Positions 1 through 7,825 of a DNA stretch of 64,000 nucleotides are shown here, piece by piece. A model generated the notes under the pieces. The model had not been told where the DNA came from, ran no database searches, and saw only the letters and a program-made list of their open reading frames with translations. The position numbers and the translations under genes are program-made. Every line of letters starts with the position of its first letter. The first letter of the stretch is position 1. Origin of the DNA: Oscillospiraceae bacterium (GTDB lineage Bacteria > Bacillota > Clostridia > Oscillospirales > Oscillospiraceae); the NCBI GenBank assembly GCA_015068135.1, contig SVLB01000008.1, forward strand, positions 1 through 64,000. The letters are read 5' to 3'.

Positions 1-4
1 GCAT
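1..4 (-). CDS. 5' end of an unidentified gene leaving the window
   Basis: On the minus strand an AAGGAGG ribosome site (plus positions 10-16) sits 5 nt before an ATG at 4-2, so a gene starts here and runs off the left edge. Only the start codon is visible and no function can be given. Confidence 0.6.
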
Positions 5-83
5 AGAGACCTCCTTTTGATGTGGTAGGGGTACTTTCATTTTAAGGCTTTTTGTCTCTATGCTCAACTTTTATTTATGACAA

Positions 84-110
84 TGGGGTCAGGCTCATCG
101 CCTGACCCCA
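84..110. repeat. Short perfect hairpin
   Basis: TGGGGTCAGG and CCTGACCCCA form a perfect 10-bp stem around a 7-nt loop. It lies between the leftward gene at position 4 and the deacylase terminator. It resembles the small palindromic repeats scattered in this window more than a terminator, because no T run follows on either strand. Confidence 0.5.
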
Positions 111-133
111 ACATTTATTATAGAACCAAACAT

Positions 134-191
134 AAAAAGCTGTCATTCCGGGCAGAGCAGATCCTGCTCCGCCCGGAATGACAGCTTTTTC
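134..191 (-). terminator. Terminator of the deacylase operon
   Basis: A long inverted repeat, AAGCTGTCATTCCGGGC pairing with GCCCGGAATGACAGCTT, carries T runs on both sides. It is placed 20 nt after the stop of the deacylase gene and could also work in the other direction. Confidence 0.8.
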
Positions 192-210
192 TTCCGTTCT
201 ACATGGCACC

Positions 211-1695
211 TTATTCCGGTTTTACGCCAAAGGCTCCTGTTGCGATCGCATTTTCGGATGCGACTTGTCCGTTCACCAAAACCCAGCGTAAGCCCTCAGC
301 TTTTTCATGGCAGTTTATAAAGCCTGCCCGGTCGCATACGGTTTCGGGGTCAAATACGCAAATGTCCCCGTCATAACCGGGCCTCAGCAGTCCTTTTCCG
401 GTCAGACCGTAGACCTGCGCCGGAAGCATGGTCATTTTCCGGATCATCTCCGGCAGACTGACCACTCCCCTTTCCCGTACATAGCGCAAGGCTCTGGAAA
501 AGGAACCCCGAAGCCGGGGGTGGTACACATTGGCAGTTCCCTGAAGTCCTCCGTCGCTGCCCACCATGGTGCGCTCCCATGCCAGGACCTGCAGCATCTG
601 CTCCTCCCCAATGGAGAAGAAGCACGCTTTGCAGGAGTCCTTTGTGTCCCGGATCAGATCCATAGCGGTATCAAAGGGATCTTTTCCATGCAGCTGTGCA
701 ATTTCCGGCAAACGCAGACCCTCATACTGGGGATAACCGGGGCAGACCGTTACCTGCACCCAGCTAAGGTCCTCCTCCTCTGTCTCAAAATAGCTCCGCT
801 TGTTTTCCCGGCACAGATCGGGGTCTGCCAGGTTGCGCAGTAAGCCTTCCACTCCCTCTGCCCGCCAGCTTTTGGGGACGAAGGCCTGGGAGAAGGTGGT
901 AGAAGATGCGCAATAGGGGTATACATCGCAATAGATGTCCAATCCCTCGGCTACCGCCTGCTGTAAAAGCGCCAGGGTCTTTTGGATCTTGGGCCAGTTT
1001 CTCCTGCGGACTGCCTTATGATGGGAGAGGATCCCCCGGGCACCGGACATGCGGATCACCCGGATAAATTCCCCCACGGCCTCCACCACCTGATCTCCTT
1101 CGTTTCGGATATGGGCAGATACGGGAGCGCCATGGGCCGCAGCCACCTTCGCCAGAGCAACCAGCTCCGCTTCCCGGGCAAAACAGCCCGGAGCGTAGAA
1201 AAGGCCAAAGGACAGTCCCCCGGCACCATGCTCCAAGGCCTCTGCAAGGATGGCTTTCATCGCTTCCAGTTCCCTATCCGTAGGAGCGCGGTCCTGCTCC
1301 GGCATCACCGCCTTGCGCAAAGTGCCGTGACCCACAAAGCATACCAGGTTCGCTCCTAACGGGGTCTTTTTCAGCTGATCCATAAACTGCGGAAAGGTCA
1401 TTTTCGCCACCGGAGCCGCAGAATTTCCGCACTGTCCGGCAATGGATGTGGTAACTCCCTGCTCGGTTTTTTCCGCCTGGAGTGGGTGCTCCAAAACCTT
1501 GGCATCCGCATGGCTGTGAGAATCGATAAAACCCGGTGTGACGGTCAGACCCGTGGCATCCAAAATCTGTTCCGCTGAGCCAAGATCCTTACCGACAGCC
1601 GCGATCCGTCCATCCCGGATGGCAACATCTCCATAATAGCCGGGATTTCCCGTTCCATCTAAAAGGAATCCGTTTTTTACGATCAATTGGTACAT
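211..1695 (-). CDS. N-acyl-D-amino-acid deacylase (D-aminoacylase family amidohydrolase)
   Basis: Family members hydrolyse N-acyl-D-amino acids, or related D-peptidic substrates, to the free D-amino acid. The 494-aa length fits the family. The N-terminal small beta domain leads into the amidohydrolase barrel with the metal pair DSHSHAD near residue 59. The family cysteine lies in GQCGNS, further barrel histidines in SAHIRNEG and LSHHKA, and the catalytic aspartate in VGSDGG. HPRLRGSFSRAL is typical of this branch. The ATG has AAAAGGAG 8 nt upstream. It lies 12 nt after the ZIP transporter gene and was probably co-transcribed from the promoter at 2489. A link between a metalloenzyme and metal uptake is possible but unproven. 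The exact substrate cannot be read from sequence. Confidence 0.88.
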   Translation of the reverse strand: MYQLIVKNGFLLDGTGNPGYYGDVAIRDGRIAAVGKDLGSAEQILDATGLTVTPGFIDSHSHADAKVLEHPLQAEKTEQGVTTSIAGQCGNSAAPVAKMTFPQFMDQLKKTPLGANLVCFVGHGTLRKAVMPEQDRAPTDRELEAMKAILAEALEHGAGGLSFGLFYAPGCFAREAELVALAKVAAAHGAPVSAHIRNEGDQVVEAVGEFIRVIRMSGARGILSHHKAVRRRNWPKIQKTLALLQQAVAEGLDIYCDVYPYCASSTTFSQAFVPKSWRAEGVEGLLRNLADPDLCRENKRSYFETEEEDLSWVQVTVCPGYPQYEGLRLPEIAQLHGKDPFDTAMDLIRDTKDSCKACFFSIGEEQMLQVLAWERTMVGSDGGLQGTANVYHPRLRGSFSRALRYVRERGVVSLPEMIRKMTMLPAQVYGLTGKGLLRPGYDGDICVFDPETVCDRAGFINCHEKAEGLRWVLVNGQVASENAIATGAFGVKPE

Positions 1696-1707
1696 ACGCT
1701 TCTCCTT

Positions 1708-2466
1708 TTATCCCAAGAAAAAGTCTGTGATCAGCATCACGCAAAAGCCTACCAAAAGCGCATAGGTCGCGCCACGCTCACTGCCATGGGCATGGGTCTC
1801 GGGGATCATTTCATCGCTGATCACATACAGCATGGTGCCGCCGGCAAAGGCCAGGGCAAAGGGCAGGATCGCCGCAGAAAGGCTGACGGCAAAATAGCCC
1901 AACAGAGTACCTAAAATCTCCACAACACCGGTCATAGCGGCGCAGAGCATGGTCCTGCGGGGGCTGATACCGGAAGCCAGCATAGGTCCGATGATCACCA
2001 TGCCCTCGGGAATGTTCTGCAGGGCGATGCCGCCTGCCACAGTCAGTGCCTCGGTGGTATTTCCGGAACCGAAGCCCACACCGGCGGCAATGCCCTCCGG
2101 CAGATTATGGATGGCAATAGCGGTGACAAAAAGCAAAACCTTGTTCAGCTTGGCAGTGCCTTCCGGGTGAGCCTCCTGATCCACACCGCTGAGCTTATGC
2201 AAATGGGGTACCAATCTGTCAAACAGATTCAGGCACAGCGCACCGGCAAAAATGCCGGTCACCGCATAGAGGATCCCCCATTCTCCGCCGTATTCCAAAG
2301 AGGGCAGGATCAGGCCGATCACAGCCGCCGCCAGCATGACACCTGCGGCAAAGGACAAAACAATATCACTGAATTTATGAGAAATATGCTTAAACAGAAA
2401 GCCCAAAAGGGAGCCAAACAAAGTGGCACCGCCCACGCCCAGGGCTGTCAACAAAACGATCTGCAT
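1708..2466 (-). CDS. ZIP family divalent metal transporter
   Basis: Predicted inner-membrane transporter for zinc or other divalent metals, 252 aa. The two ZIP signature motifs are present on consecutive helices, HNLPEGIAAG and LQNIPEGM. Hydrophobic segments alternate through the whole length, and a His-containing loop (PHLHKLSGVDQEAH) precedes the first motif. The ORF track starts earlier, but the ATG at 2466 has AAGGAGG 7 nt upstream and the upstream extension lies within the promoter, so the shorter start was chosen. It is first in a two-gene unit with the deacylase. The closest described relatives would be the GufA/ZupT-like proteins of Firmicutes. Confidence 0.88.
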   Translation of the reverse strand: MQIVLLTALGVGGATLFGSLLGFLFKHISHKFSDIVLSFAAGVMLAAAVIGLILPSLEYGGEWGILYAVTGIFAGALCLNLFDRLVPHLHKLSGVDQEAHPEGTAKLNKVLLFVTAIAIHNLPEGIAAGVGFGSGNTTEALTVAGGIALQNIPEGMVIIGPMLASGISPRRTMLCAAMTGVVEILGTLLGYFAVSLSAAILPFALAFAGGTMLYVISDEMIPETHAHGSERGATYALLVGFCVMLITDFFLG

Positions 2467-2488
2467 AACAAAACCTCCTTCTATCCAT

Positions 2489-2516
2489 AGTATACAGGAT
2501 CCCAAAAGAATGTCAA
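2489..2516 (-). promoter_or_regulatory. Sigma-A type promoter for the ZIP/deacylase unit
   Basis: On the minus strand TTGACA, a 16-nt spacer and TATACT precede the ZIP gene. The +1 would fall about 15 nt before its ribosome site. Confidence 0.75.
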
Positions 2517-2544
2517 TCCGAACTGCCCCCAAATAAGCAGAAAG

Positions 2545-2605
2545 AAAATTCCAATTTATCGCTCCGTTTGGTAAATGTCATTTCGGTGCGATAAATTGGA
2601 ATTTT
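2545..2605 (-). terminator. CCAATTTATCG inverted repeat acting as trpB terminator
   Basis: AAAATTCCAATTTATCGC at 2545 is repeated as its perfect 18-bp reverse complement ending at 2605, with a 25-nt loop. It lies just after the trpB-like stop codon and ends in a T run on the minus strand. The same arms bound a longer element at 30483-30615 and occur singly near 37202, so it is also a dispersed repeat. Confidence 0.65.
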
Positions 2606-2619
2606 TTAAATTTACTCTA

Positions 2620-3996
2620 TTATGCGTCAATAACAGGGGTTTTGGCAATGCTTGCGGCGATCTCCTCGTCGGTGGGGATATAGTCGCCCATTTTGCCGTC
2701 GTTGAAGCGCTGGTAGGCCACCATATCGAAATAGCCGGTACCGGTCAGGCCAAAGACGATGGTCTTTTCCTCTCCGGTTTCCTTACACTTCATGGCCTCG
2801 TCGATGGCGACCCGGATGGCGTGGCTGCTCTCCGGTGCAGGCAGAATGCCCTCCACCTTGGCAAAAAGCTGGGCTGCAGAGAAGACAGCAGTCTGCTCCA
2901 CAGAGGTAGCCTCCATCAGGCCGTCATGGTACAGCTGGGATACCACACTGCTCATGCCGTGATAGCGCAGACCGCCGGCATGGCTGGAGGAGGGAATGAA
3001 GCCACTACCCAGGGTATACATCTTCTGCAGAGGACATACTCTGCCCGTGTCGCAGTAGTCGTACACATAGCTGCCTCTGGTCAGGCTGGGGCAGGATGCC
3101 GGTTCTACAGCAATGATCCGCATATCTGCTTCACCCCGAAGCTTTTGCCCCACAAAGGGAGAGATCAGGCCGCCCAGGTTGGAGCCGCCGCCGGCGCAGC
3201 CGATGATGATATCAGGCTTGATGTTGTACTTATCCAATGCCGCTTTGGTTTCCAGGCCAATAATGGACTGGTGCAAAAGCACCTGATTGAGGACACTGCC
3301 CAGTACATACCGATAGCCCTCCCGGGTGGAAGCGGCTTCCACCGCCTCGGAAATGGCACAGCCCAAAGAGCCGGTGGTGCCGGGGAATTCCTGAAGGATC
3401 TGACGGCCCACAGCAGTCGTATCCGAGGGAGAGGGGGTCACCGTTGCGCCATAGGTGCGCATGACCTCCCGGCGGTGGGGCTTCTGTTCATAGGAGACCT
3501 TGACCATATATACCTGGCATTCCAGGTCCAGGTATGCGCAGGCCATGGAAAGGGCCGTACCCCACTGACCGGCGCCGGTCTCGGTGGTCACACCCTTAAG
3601 GCCCTGCTTTTTGGCATAATAGGCCTGGGCAATGGCAGAATTCAGCTTATGGGAGCCGGAGGTGTTGTTGCCCTCGAATTTATAATAGATCTTGGCAGGC
3701 GTTTCCAGCTTCTTTTCCAGGCAGTAAGCCCGGACCAGGGGTGCGGGACGGTACATCTTATAAAAGTCCAGGATCTCCTGGGGAATGGGAATATAGGCGG
3801 TGGTATCGTCCAGTTCCTGCTTTGCCAGCTCCTCACAGAACACCTGAGAAAGGGCCTCCAGGGTAATGGGCTTCCTGGTCCTGGCATCCAAAAGCGGTGC
3901 CGGCTTGTTGATCATATCCGCCCGGACATTATACCAAGCCTTAGGCATTTCGCTTTCTTCCAGATAGATTTTGTAGGGGATCTGCTGATTATCCAT
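2620..3996 (-). CDS. trpB: TrpB-like tryptophan synthase beta chain (TrpB2 type)
   Basis: PLP-dependent beta-replacement enzyme that makes tryptophan from indole and serine, 458 aa. The PLP lysine lies in NTSGSHKLNSA, followed by the TETGAGQWGTAL stretch and the phosphate-binding CAGGGSNLGG loop typical of the longer TrpB2 branch. There is no trpA or other trp gene beside it, as is common for stand-alone TrpB2 enzymes that salvage indole. The ORF track runs upstream into the T-box; the ATG at 3996 preceding DNQQIPYK was chosen because the leader terminator ends just before it, though the ribosome site (GGAGGAAACAGA) is slightly distant. The Trp T-box leader indicates induction when charged tRNA-Trp is scarce. 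Confidence 0.92.
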   Translation of the reverse strand: MDNQQIPYKIYLEESEMPKAWYNVRADMINKPAPLLDARTRKPITLEALSQVFCEELAKQELDDTTAYIPIPQEILDFYKMYRPAPLVRAYCLEKKLETPAKIYYKFEGNNTSGSHKLNSAIAQAYYAKKQGLKGVTTETGAGQWGTALSMACAYLDLECQVYMVKVSYEQKPHRREVMRTYGATVTPSPSDTTAVGRQILQEFPGTTGSLGCAISEAVEAASTREGYRYVLGSVLNQVLLHQSIIGLETKAALDKYNIKPDIIIGCAGGGSNLGGLISPFVGQKLRGEADMRIIAVEPASCPSLTRGSYVYDYCDTGRVCPLQKMYTLGSGFIPSSSHAGGLRYHGMSSVVSQLYHDGLMEATSVEQTAVFSAAQLFAKVEGILPAPESSHAIRVAIDEAMKCKETGEEKTIVFGLTGTGYFDMVAYQRFNDGKMGDYIPTDEEIAASIAKTPVIDA

Positions 3997-4022
3997 TTCT
4001 GTTTCCTCCGTTTCGGGACAAT

Positions 4023-4290
4023 AAAAAACGCTCTTGTCCCACATAAAATCATGCTGGGACAGGAGCGGTAAGGTTCCTGCGGTGCCACCCGGCTTGACGC
4101 AACGCGTCCACTTATGCGTACTGACATACGCCGGTATTTGATCACGGAGTACCAACTCCGGCTCCCCTACTGAATTTCAGGTCGCCCTCAGGTGCCCATT
4201 GGGCCTTCCCCGTCACATTGCCTCGCACCAACCGGCAATTCTCTGTGCTGCCCAGAAAAGGCTTACTTACTCACCCTCATCGGTTTCCAC
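4023..4290 (-). promoter_or_regulatory. T-box riboswitch, Trp-specific (tRNA-sensing leader)
   Basis: The minus strand carries the full plan of a T-box leader. AGAGAA and GGTTGGTGCGAG stem I signatures come first. A specifier region AATGGGCACCTGAGG follows, with TGG (Trp) in the codon position at plus 4198-4196. The T-box sequence GGGTGGCACCGC lies at plus 4079-4090. A strong terminator hairpin, CGCTCCTGTCCC pairing with GGGACAAGAGCG followed by six T, covers 4023-4067. Uncharged tRNA-Trp would favour the antiterminator and allow read-through into the TrpB-like gene. Confidence 0.93.
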
Positions 4291-4291
4291 C

Positions 4292-4320
4292 ATTAAAGCA
4301 CATTTGTGCGCCCGTGTCAA
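4292..4320 (-). promoter_or_regulatory. Promoter of the T-box/trpB transcript
   Basis: TTGACA, a 17-nt spacer and TTTAAT on the minus strand, placed a few bases before stem I of the T-box. Confidence 0.8.
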
Positions 4321-4334
4321 GATGTAAGTGAAAA

Positions 4335-4916
4335 TTAATGGTATTCGCAGGGTTTAATTGCGTTTGCGATCTTTTCCCGGGTGATGCGGTTGTTTTCTTC
4401 CTTGATGGCAGAAAGGATCGGGCTAAAGGCCACCTCCTTTTCGCCGTAGGTCAGCTGCAGATCGTACTCCAAAGGCAGCCAGGTGGAGATATCCGATTCA
4501 TTGTGCTGGATCACAGCCTCCAGCCGGTCCAACGCCTTATAGATCTTGGCTTCGAGAGTCTGCCGTTCCTCCATTTCCCCATAGAGGGCAGAAAACTCCC
4601 GTTGTTGGGCTTCCGGAAGGGTGTTGACCCAGGCATTCAGCCGGGATTCCTCCTCTTTTTCATGTGCCTGGGTCTTTTCAAAGGTGGGGATGTCCCCGGT
4701 GAAGGCCTCGCCCAGGTCATGGATCAGGCACATACGGATCACCTTATTCATGTCCGCCTCCGGAAATGCTTCCGTCAGAAGCATGGCCATCAGGGCCGTA
4801 CGCCAGCTATGCTCTGCAACGCTTTCGTGCCGACCGGAGGAGGTATAGCAATGCCGGGTATTGCATTTGAGTTTTTCTGCCACTGCCAATATTTCCAAAA
4901 GGTCTTTCGGGCTCAT
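4335..4916 (-). CDS. HD-domain hydrolase, 5'-deoxynucleotidase-like (YfbR/HDDC2 family)
   Basis: A 193-aa soluble HD-superfamily phosphohydrolase. The metal ligands are visible as ESVAEHSWR near residue 35 and LIHDLGEAFTGDIP near residue 72, the spacing and wording of the HDDC2/YfbR-type nucleotidases that dephosphorylate deoxynucleoside 5'-monophosphates. A later conserved Asp falls in YKALDRLEAV. The ATG at 4916 has AAAGGAG 8 nt upstream; the ORF-track extension lacks a ribosome site. It stands alone between the T-box transcript and metK and is preceded by a GTAGGG palindrome. Substrate is inferred from family only. Confidence 0.8.
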   Translation of the reverse strand: MSPKDLLEILAVAEKLKCNTRHCYTSSGRHESVAEHSWRTALMAMLLTEAFPEADMNKVIRMCLIHDLGEAFTGDIPTFEKTQAHEKEEESRLNAWVNTLPEAQQREFSALYGEMEERQTLEAKIYKALDRLEAVIQHNESDISTWLPLEYDLQLTYGEKEVAFSPILSAIKEENNRITREKIANAIKPCEYH

Positions 4917-4946
4917 GGGTTCGCTCCTTTCTGAAAAACAACGATT

Positions 4947-5000
4947 GTAGGGGCGGATGACCACATCCGCCCAAGGGCCGATGTAGGCATCGGCCCCTAC
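4947..5000. repeat. GTAGGG...CCCTAC palindromic repeat (copy A1)
   Basis: GTAGGGGCGGATG starts and CATCGGCCCCTAC ends a 54-bp unit containing two hairpins, GGCGGATG/CATCCGCC and GGGCCGATG/CATCGGCCC. It occupies the gap between metK and the HD-domain gene. Five further relatives with other cores are listed below. Confidence 0.75.
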
Positions 5001-5012
5001 ATAAGCAACATT

Positions 5013-6158
5013 TTAGATATTCGCCAGTTTTTTCAGGGTTTCGGCAAGGTCGGTAGCCTCCCAGGGGAGCTCGTCCACACCGAAGTGGCCTTCCATTGCA
5101 GTCTTGCCGTAGATGGGACGGCGCAGGTCCAGCTTGCGGATAATACCGCCGGGAGTCAGATCGCAGGTCTTGCGGAGCAGAGCGGTCATTTCCTCATCGG
5201 CGATCTTGCCGGTGCCGTAGGAATCCACACGGACGGAGACAGGCTCAGCAACGCCGATAGCATAGGCAAGCTGTACCTGGACCTGGGTCGCCAAACCGGC
5301 GGCGACCAGGTTCTTTGCCATATAGCGGGCCATATAAGCACCGCTGCGGTCCACCTTGGTGGGGTCCTTACCGGAGAAGGCACCGCCGCCATGGGAGAAG
5401 TAGCCGCCGTAGGTATCCACGATGATCTTACGACCGGTCAGGCCGGTGTCGCCGTTGGGGCCGCCAATGACAAAGTTGCCGGTGGGGTTGATATGGATAT
5501 TGGGTACATTGGCAATGTCGAAGCCATACTTGGCAAGCACGGGAGCGATCACGCCCTCACGGATGTAACGGCGCAGCTCACTCATCTCAAAATCCGCGCT
5601 GTGCATCACAGATACCACCACAGTATCGATACCGGCCACATTGCCCTGCTCGTCAAACTCCACGGAGACCTGGGTCTTGCCGTCGGGACGGAGCAGATCG
5701 TTGCTGGCAATGCACTCGGTCAACCGGTTGGACAAAGCACGGGCCAGAGCAACGGGCAGGGGCATCAGCTCGGGAGTCTGGGTGCAGGCACCGCCGAACA
5801 TCATACCCTGGTCACCGGCACCGCCCACTTCGTCGTTGGTACCCAGGGCGATATCCGCGGACTGGGTGTGGATCTTGCAGAGGATCTCCACGGAATCGGC
5901 ATTGAAGCCGTTGCCGGGATAGGTGTAGCCGATCTTACGGATCACCTGACGGGCAATGGTCTCGTAATCCACCACAGCCTTGGTGGTGATCTCACCGCAA
6001 ATCAGGCAGAAATCGGTGGTCACAGTGGTCTCACAGGCCACACGGGAGCCGGCGTCCTGGGCAAGGCAGGCGTCCAGGATAGCGTCGGAGATGGAGTCCG
6101 CAACCTTGTCGGGATGGCCGCAGGTCACACATTCAGAGGTAAACAGTCTTTTTTCCAT
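5013..6158 (-). CDS. metK: S-adenosylmethionine synthetase
   Basis: Makes S-adenosylmethionine from methionine and ATP in the cytoplasm. The 381-aa length is normal. GHPDKVADSISDAILD near the N terminus, GAGDQGMMFG in the central domain and GGGAFSGKDPTKVDRSGAY in the C-terminal half are the family signatures for ATP, phosphate and metal binding. The ORF-track start lies within the riboswitch; the ATG at 6158 preceded by GGAAAG was chosen. It is transcribed alone behind a SAM-I riboswitch, so its own product shuts it off by premature termination. Confidence 0.97.
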   Translation of the reverse strand: MEKRLFTSECVTCGHPDKVADSISDAILDACLAQDAGSRVACETTVTTDFCLICGEITTKAVVDYETIARQVIRKIGYTYPGNGFNADSVEILCKIHTQSADIALGTNDEVGGAGDQGMMFGGACTQTPELMPLPVALARALSNRLTECIASNDLLRPDGKTQVSVEFDEQGNVAGIDTVVVSVMHSADFEMSELRRYIREGVIAPVLAKYGFDIANVPNIHINPTGNFVIGGPNGDTGLTGRKIIVDTYGGYFSHGGGAFSGKDPTKVDRSGAYMARYMAKNLVAAGLATQVQVQLAYAIGVAEPVSVRVDSYGTGKIADEEMTALLRKTCDLTPGGIIRKLDLRRPIYGKTAMEGHFGVDELPWEATDLAETLKKLANI

Positions 6159-6184
6159 AATTTTCTTTCCTTTCCTCGCACAAT

Positions 6185-6312
6185 AAAAAACCGCACATCG
6201 GACTCGATGTGCGTCTATCGAATCCTCATCTGTCGTTGCCGCCGGATTTGGCACCTTGCTTCCGCAGGTTGCCGGGTTTCATCGGGCCGTTCCCTCCACC
6301 ACTCTTGATAAG
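6185..6312 (-). promoter_or_regulatory. SAM-I (S-box) riboswitch with terminator
   Basis: Reading the minus strand, CTTATCAAGAGTGGTGGAGG begins a classic S-box aptamer, followed by GGCCCGATGAAACCCGGCAA and GGTGCCAAATCC. The expression platform is the hairpin CGCACATCGAGTCCGATGTGCG followed by six T (plus 6185-6213). High SAM should stabilise the terminator and reduce metK expression. Confidence 0.97.
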
Positions 6313-6333
6313 GCTTATATGCAGTTCGACTAT

Positions 6334-6361
6334 ATTATACGGACTTTTCCCAAAATGTCAA
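6334..6361 (-). promoter_or_regulatory. metK promoter
   Basis: TTGACA, 16-nt spacer and TATAAT on the minus strand, about 20 nt before the riboswitch. Confidence 0.85.
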
Positions 6362-6472
6362 GTATTTTTTCCGAAAGGGTTTAGGTTTTTTCAAATATGT
6401 TCATAATTCTGCTATGGACTTTTATGGAAAAAACTGCTATCATAGATACATTGCTTTTAGGAGTTGATCAAA

Positions 6473-7402
6473 TTGTTCGGTTTGCGAAATCGCTTTGAAC
6501 GCTTTTGCTTCAAGCACAGATCTAAAGGCATCCCCAATCTGATGCTGTATATCACCGTGGGTTCTGCCTTTGTGTACATTTTGAGTCTGTTTAATCAGAA
6601 CTTTATGCTCTATGAATGGCTGTGCTTTGATAAAGCCAGGATCCTGGAGGGGCAGGTCTGGCGTCTGTTTTCCTATGTATTTGCCTACGCACCGGGATCG
6701 AATCCTGTCCTGATCCTGGTTTCCTTCTACTTCTTCTACAATCTAAGCCGGGCAACAGAAACGGCCATGGGAACCTTCCGGTTTAATATTTACTATTTCT
6801 GCGGTGTCCTTCTGATGGATCTGTTTGCCATGATCTTCTGCCCTACCGGTCGTATCTATGGCGACGGGTTTTATGCCGATCCCGCTGATCTATACAGTTC
6901 AATGGGCTATTACCTGCATTTGAGCATGATTTTAAGCTTTACTGTGGTCCACCCGGATGCACAGTTTTTGATGTTCTTCGTGCTTCCCATCAAGGCCTGG
7001 GTCATTGCCCTGATCGACCTGCTGCTGATCCTTTTGGAGGTCTACCAGCTCACCGACGCCGGGTTCTTCCCCCACAGTCTGTTCCCCCTGGTGGGTATTG
7101 CCAATTTCCTGCTGTTTGCGGGAAAGGATGTGCTGAATCTTCTTCCGGAGTCCATCCGACCCAATGTAAACCGGATGCGCAAGCCTGCACGAAAGAAAAA
7201 CGGCGATGCCATTCCCTTTACCCCGGCTGACCGGACTGCCCGTCCCGCCCCTCCCAAAAAGGTTCCCTATATCCATCGCTGCACCGTTTGCGGCAAGACC
7301 GATGTGTCGGATCCTGATCTGGAGTTTCGGTACTGCTCCCGTTGTAACGGGTACTTCTGCTATTGCCAGGACCATATTTCCAACCACACCCATGTAGAAT
7401 AG
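6473..7402 (+). CDS. Rhomboid/derlin-like membrane protein with C-terminal zinc ribbon, probably non-catalytic
   Basis: A 309-aa membrane protein with about six hydrophobic segments in residues 20-215. The N-terminal amphipathic region, the WRLFSYVFAY stretch and the FFYNLSRATETAMGTFRF segment recall rhomboid and derlin folds. No GxSG serine motif or later catalytic histidine is visible, so a protease function is unlikely. A basic, proline-rich linker (about 220-260) leads to a metal-binding tail with CTVCGK, CSRCNGYFCYC and a final His pair. The track starts at TTG 6464, which abuts AGGAG; TTG 6473 is 9 nt from it and is preferred. It is a single-gene unit ending in a terminator. The role is not known. 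Confidence 0.72.
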   Translation: MFGLRNRFERFCFKHRSKGIPNLMLYITVGSAFVYILSLFNQNFMLYEWLCFDKARILEGQVWRLFSYVFAYAPGSNPVLILVSFYFFYNLSRATETAMGTFRFNIYYFCGVLLMDLFAMIFCPTGRIYGDGFYADPADLYSSMGYYLHLSMILSFTVVHPDAQFLMFFVLPIKAWVIALIDLLLILLEVYQLTDAGFFPHSLFPLVGIANFLLFAGKDVLNLLPESIRPNVNRMRKPARKKNGDAIPFTPADRTARPAPPKKVPYIHRCTVCGKTDVSDPDLEFRYCSRCNGYFCYCQDHISNHTHVE

Positions 7403-7440
7403 ATATTAAGATCATGCGATAATAAGATATTGAGATAGAA

Positions 7441-7485
7441 AGACCAGGTTGTCCTTCCAAATCGGAACGGCGACCTGGTCTTTTT
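7441..7485 (+). terminator. Terminator of the rhomboid-like gene
   Basis: AGACCAGGT pairs with ACCTGGTCT, followed by TTTTT, 40 nt after the stop codon. Confidence 0.8.
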
Positions 7486-7515
7486 GGGTAACTGACTACG
7501 AAAAGCTACCGACAA

Positions 7516-7690
7516 AGGCTTCTCCTTGGGGAGAAGCTGGCAAAAATCGGCTCTTCGGAACCGATTTTTGACTGATGTGGGGTGTTATGGGCGGTATCGC
7601 TCCAATAGGACCGCTCAGAAACAGTTAGACCCCACATCCGCCCCAGTTTGCGAACTGGGGCACCTTCTCCCCAGGGAGAAGGCTTTTCGG
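7516..7690. repeat. Stem-loop repeat of the TTCTCC...GGAGAAGG family (copy B1)
   Basis: The unit starts with GGCTTCTCCTTGGGGAGAAG and ends with CCTTCTCCCCAGGGAGAAGG. In between it holds AATCGG/CCGATT hairpins and the paired segments GATGTGGGGTGTTA and GACCCCACATCCGCCCC. Copy B2 at 14594 has the same order with different small hairpins. With the flanking terminators it fills the 424-bp gap between genes. No coding potential was recognised. Confidence 0.75.
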
Positions 7691-7782
7691 TGGGGGCAAG
7701 CCCCCACCCTACGGATGCCTTTCAAGCACATTTTCATAACAATCCACGATATCTCATATCTAACATCTTGTATCTGATATCT

Positions 7783-7813
7783 AAAAAAGGCGGCTGCCGA
7801 AGCAGCCGCCTTT
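7783..7813 (-). terminator. Terminator of the 1667-aa exoprotein gene
   Basis: AAAGGCGGCTGC pairs with GCAGCCGCCTTT with T runs on the minus strand, 13 nt after the stop codon. Confidence 0.85.
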
Positions 7814-7825
7814 GGGGGTTAGGGA

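Noticed and set aside
2575-4071. 498-aa plus-strand ORF over the trpB-like gene
   Set aside because: Antisense shadow; the minus strand shows PLP-enzyme motifs and the T-box.
3997-4155. N-terminal extension of the TrpB-like ORF
   Set aside because: It translates the T-box and terminator hairpin.
5085-6308. 407-aa plus-strand ORF over metK
   Set aside because: Antisense shadow; it also runs through the SAM riboswitch.
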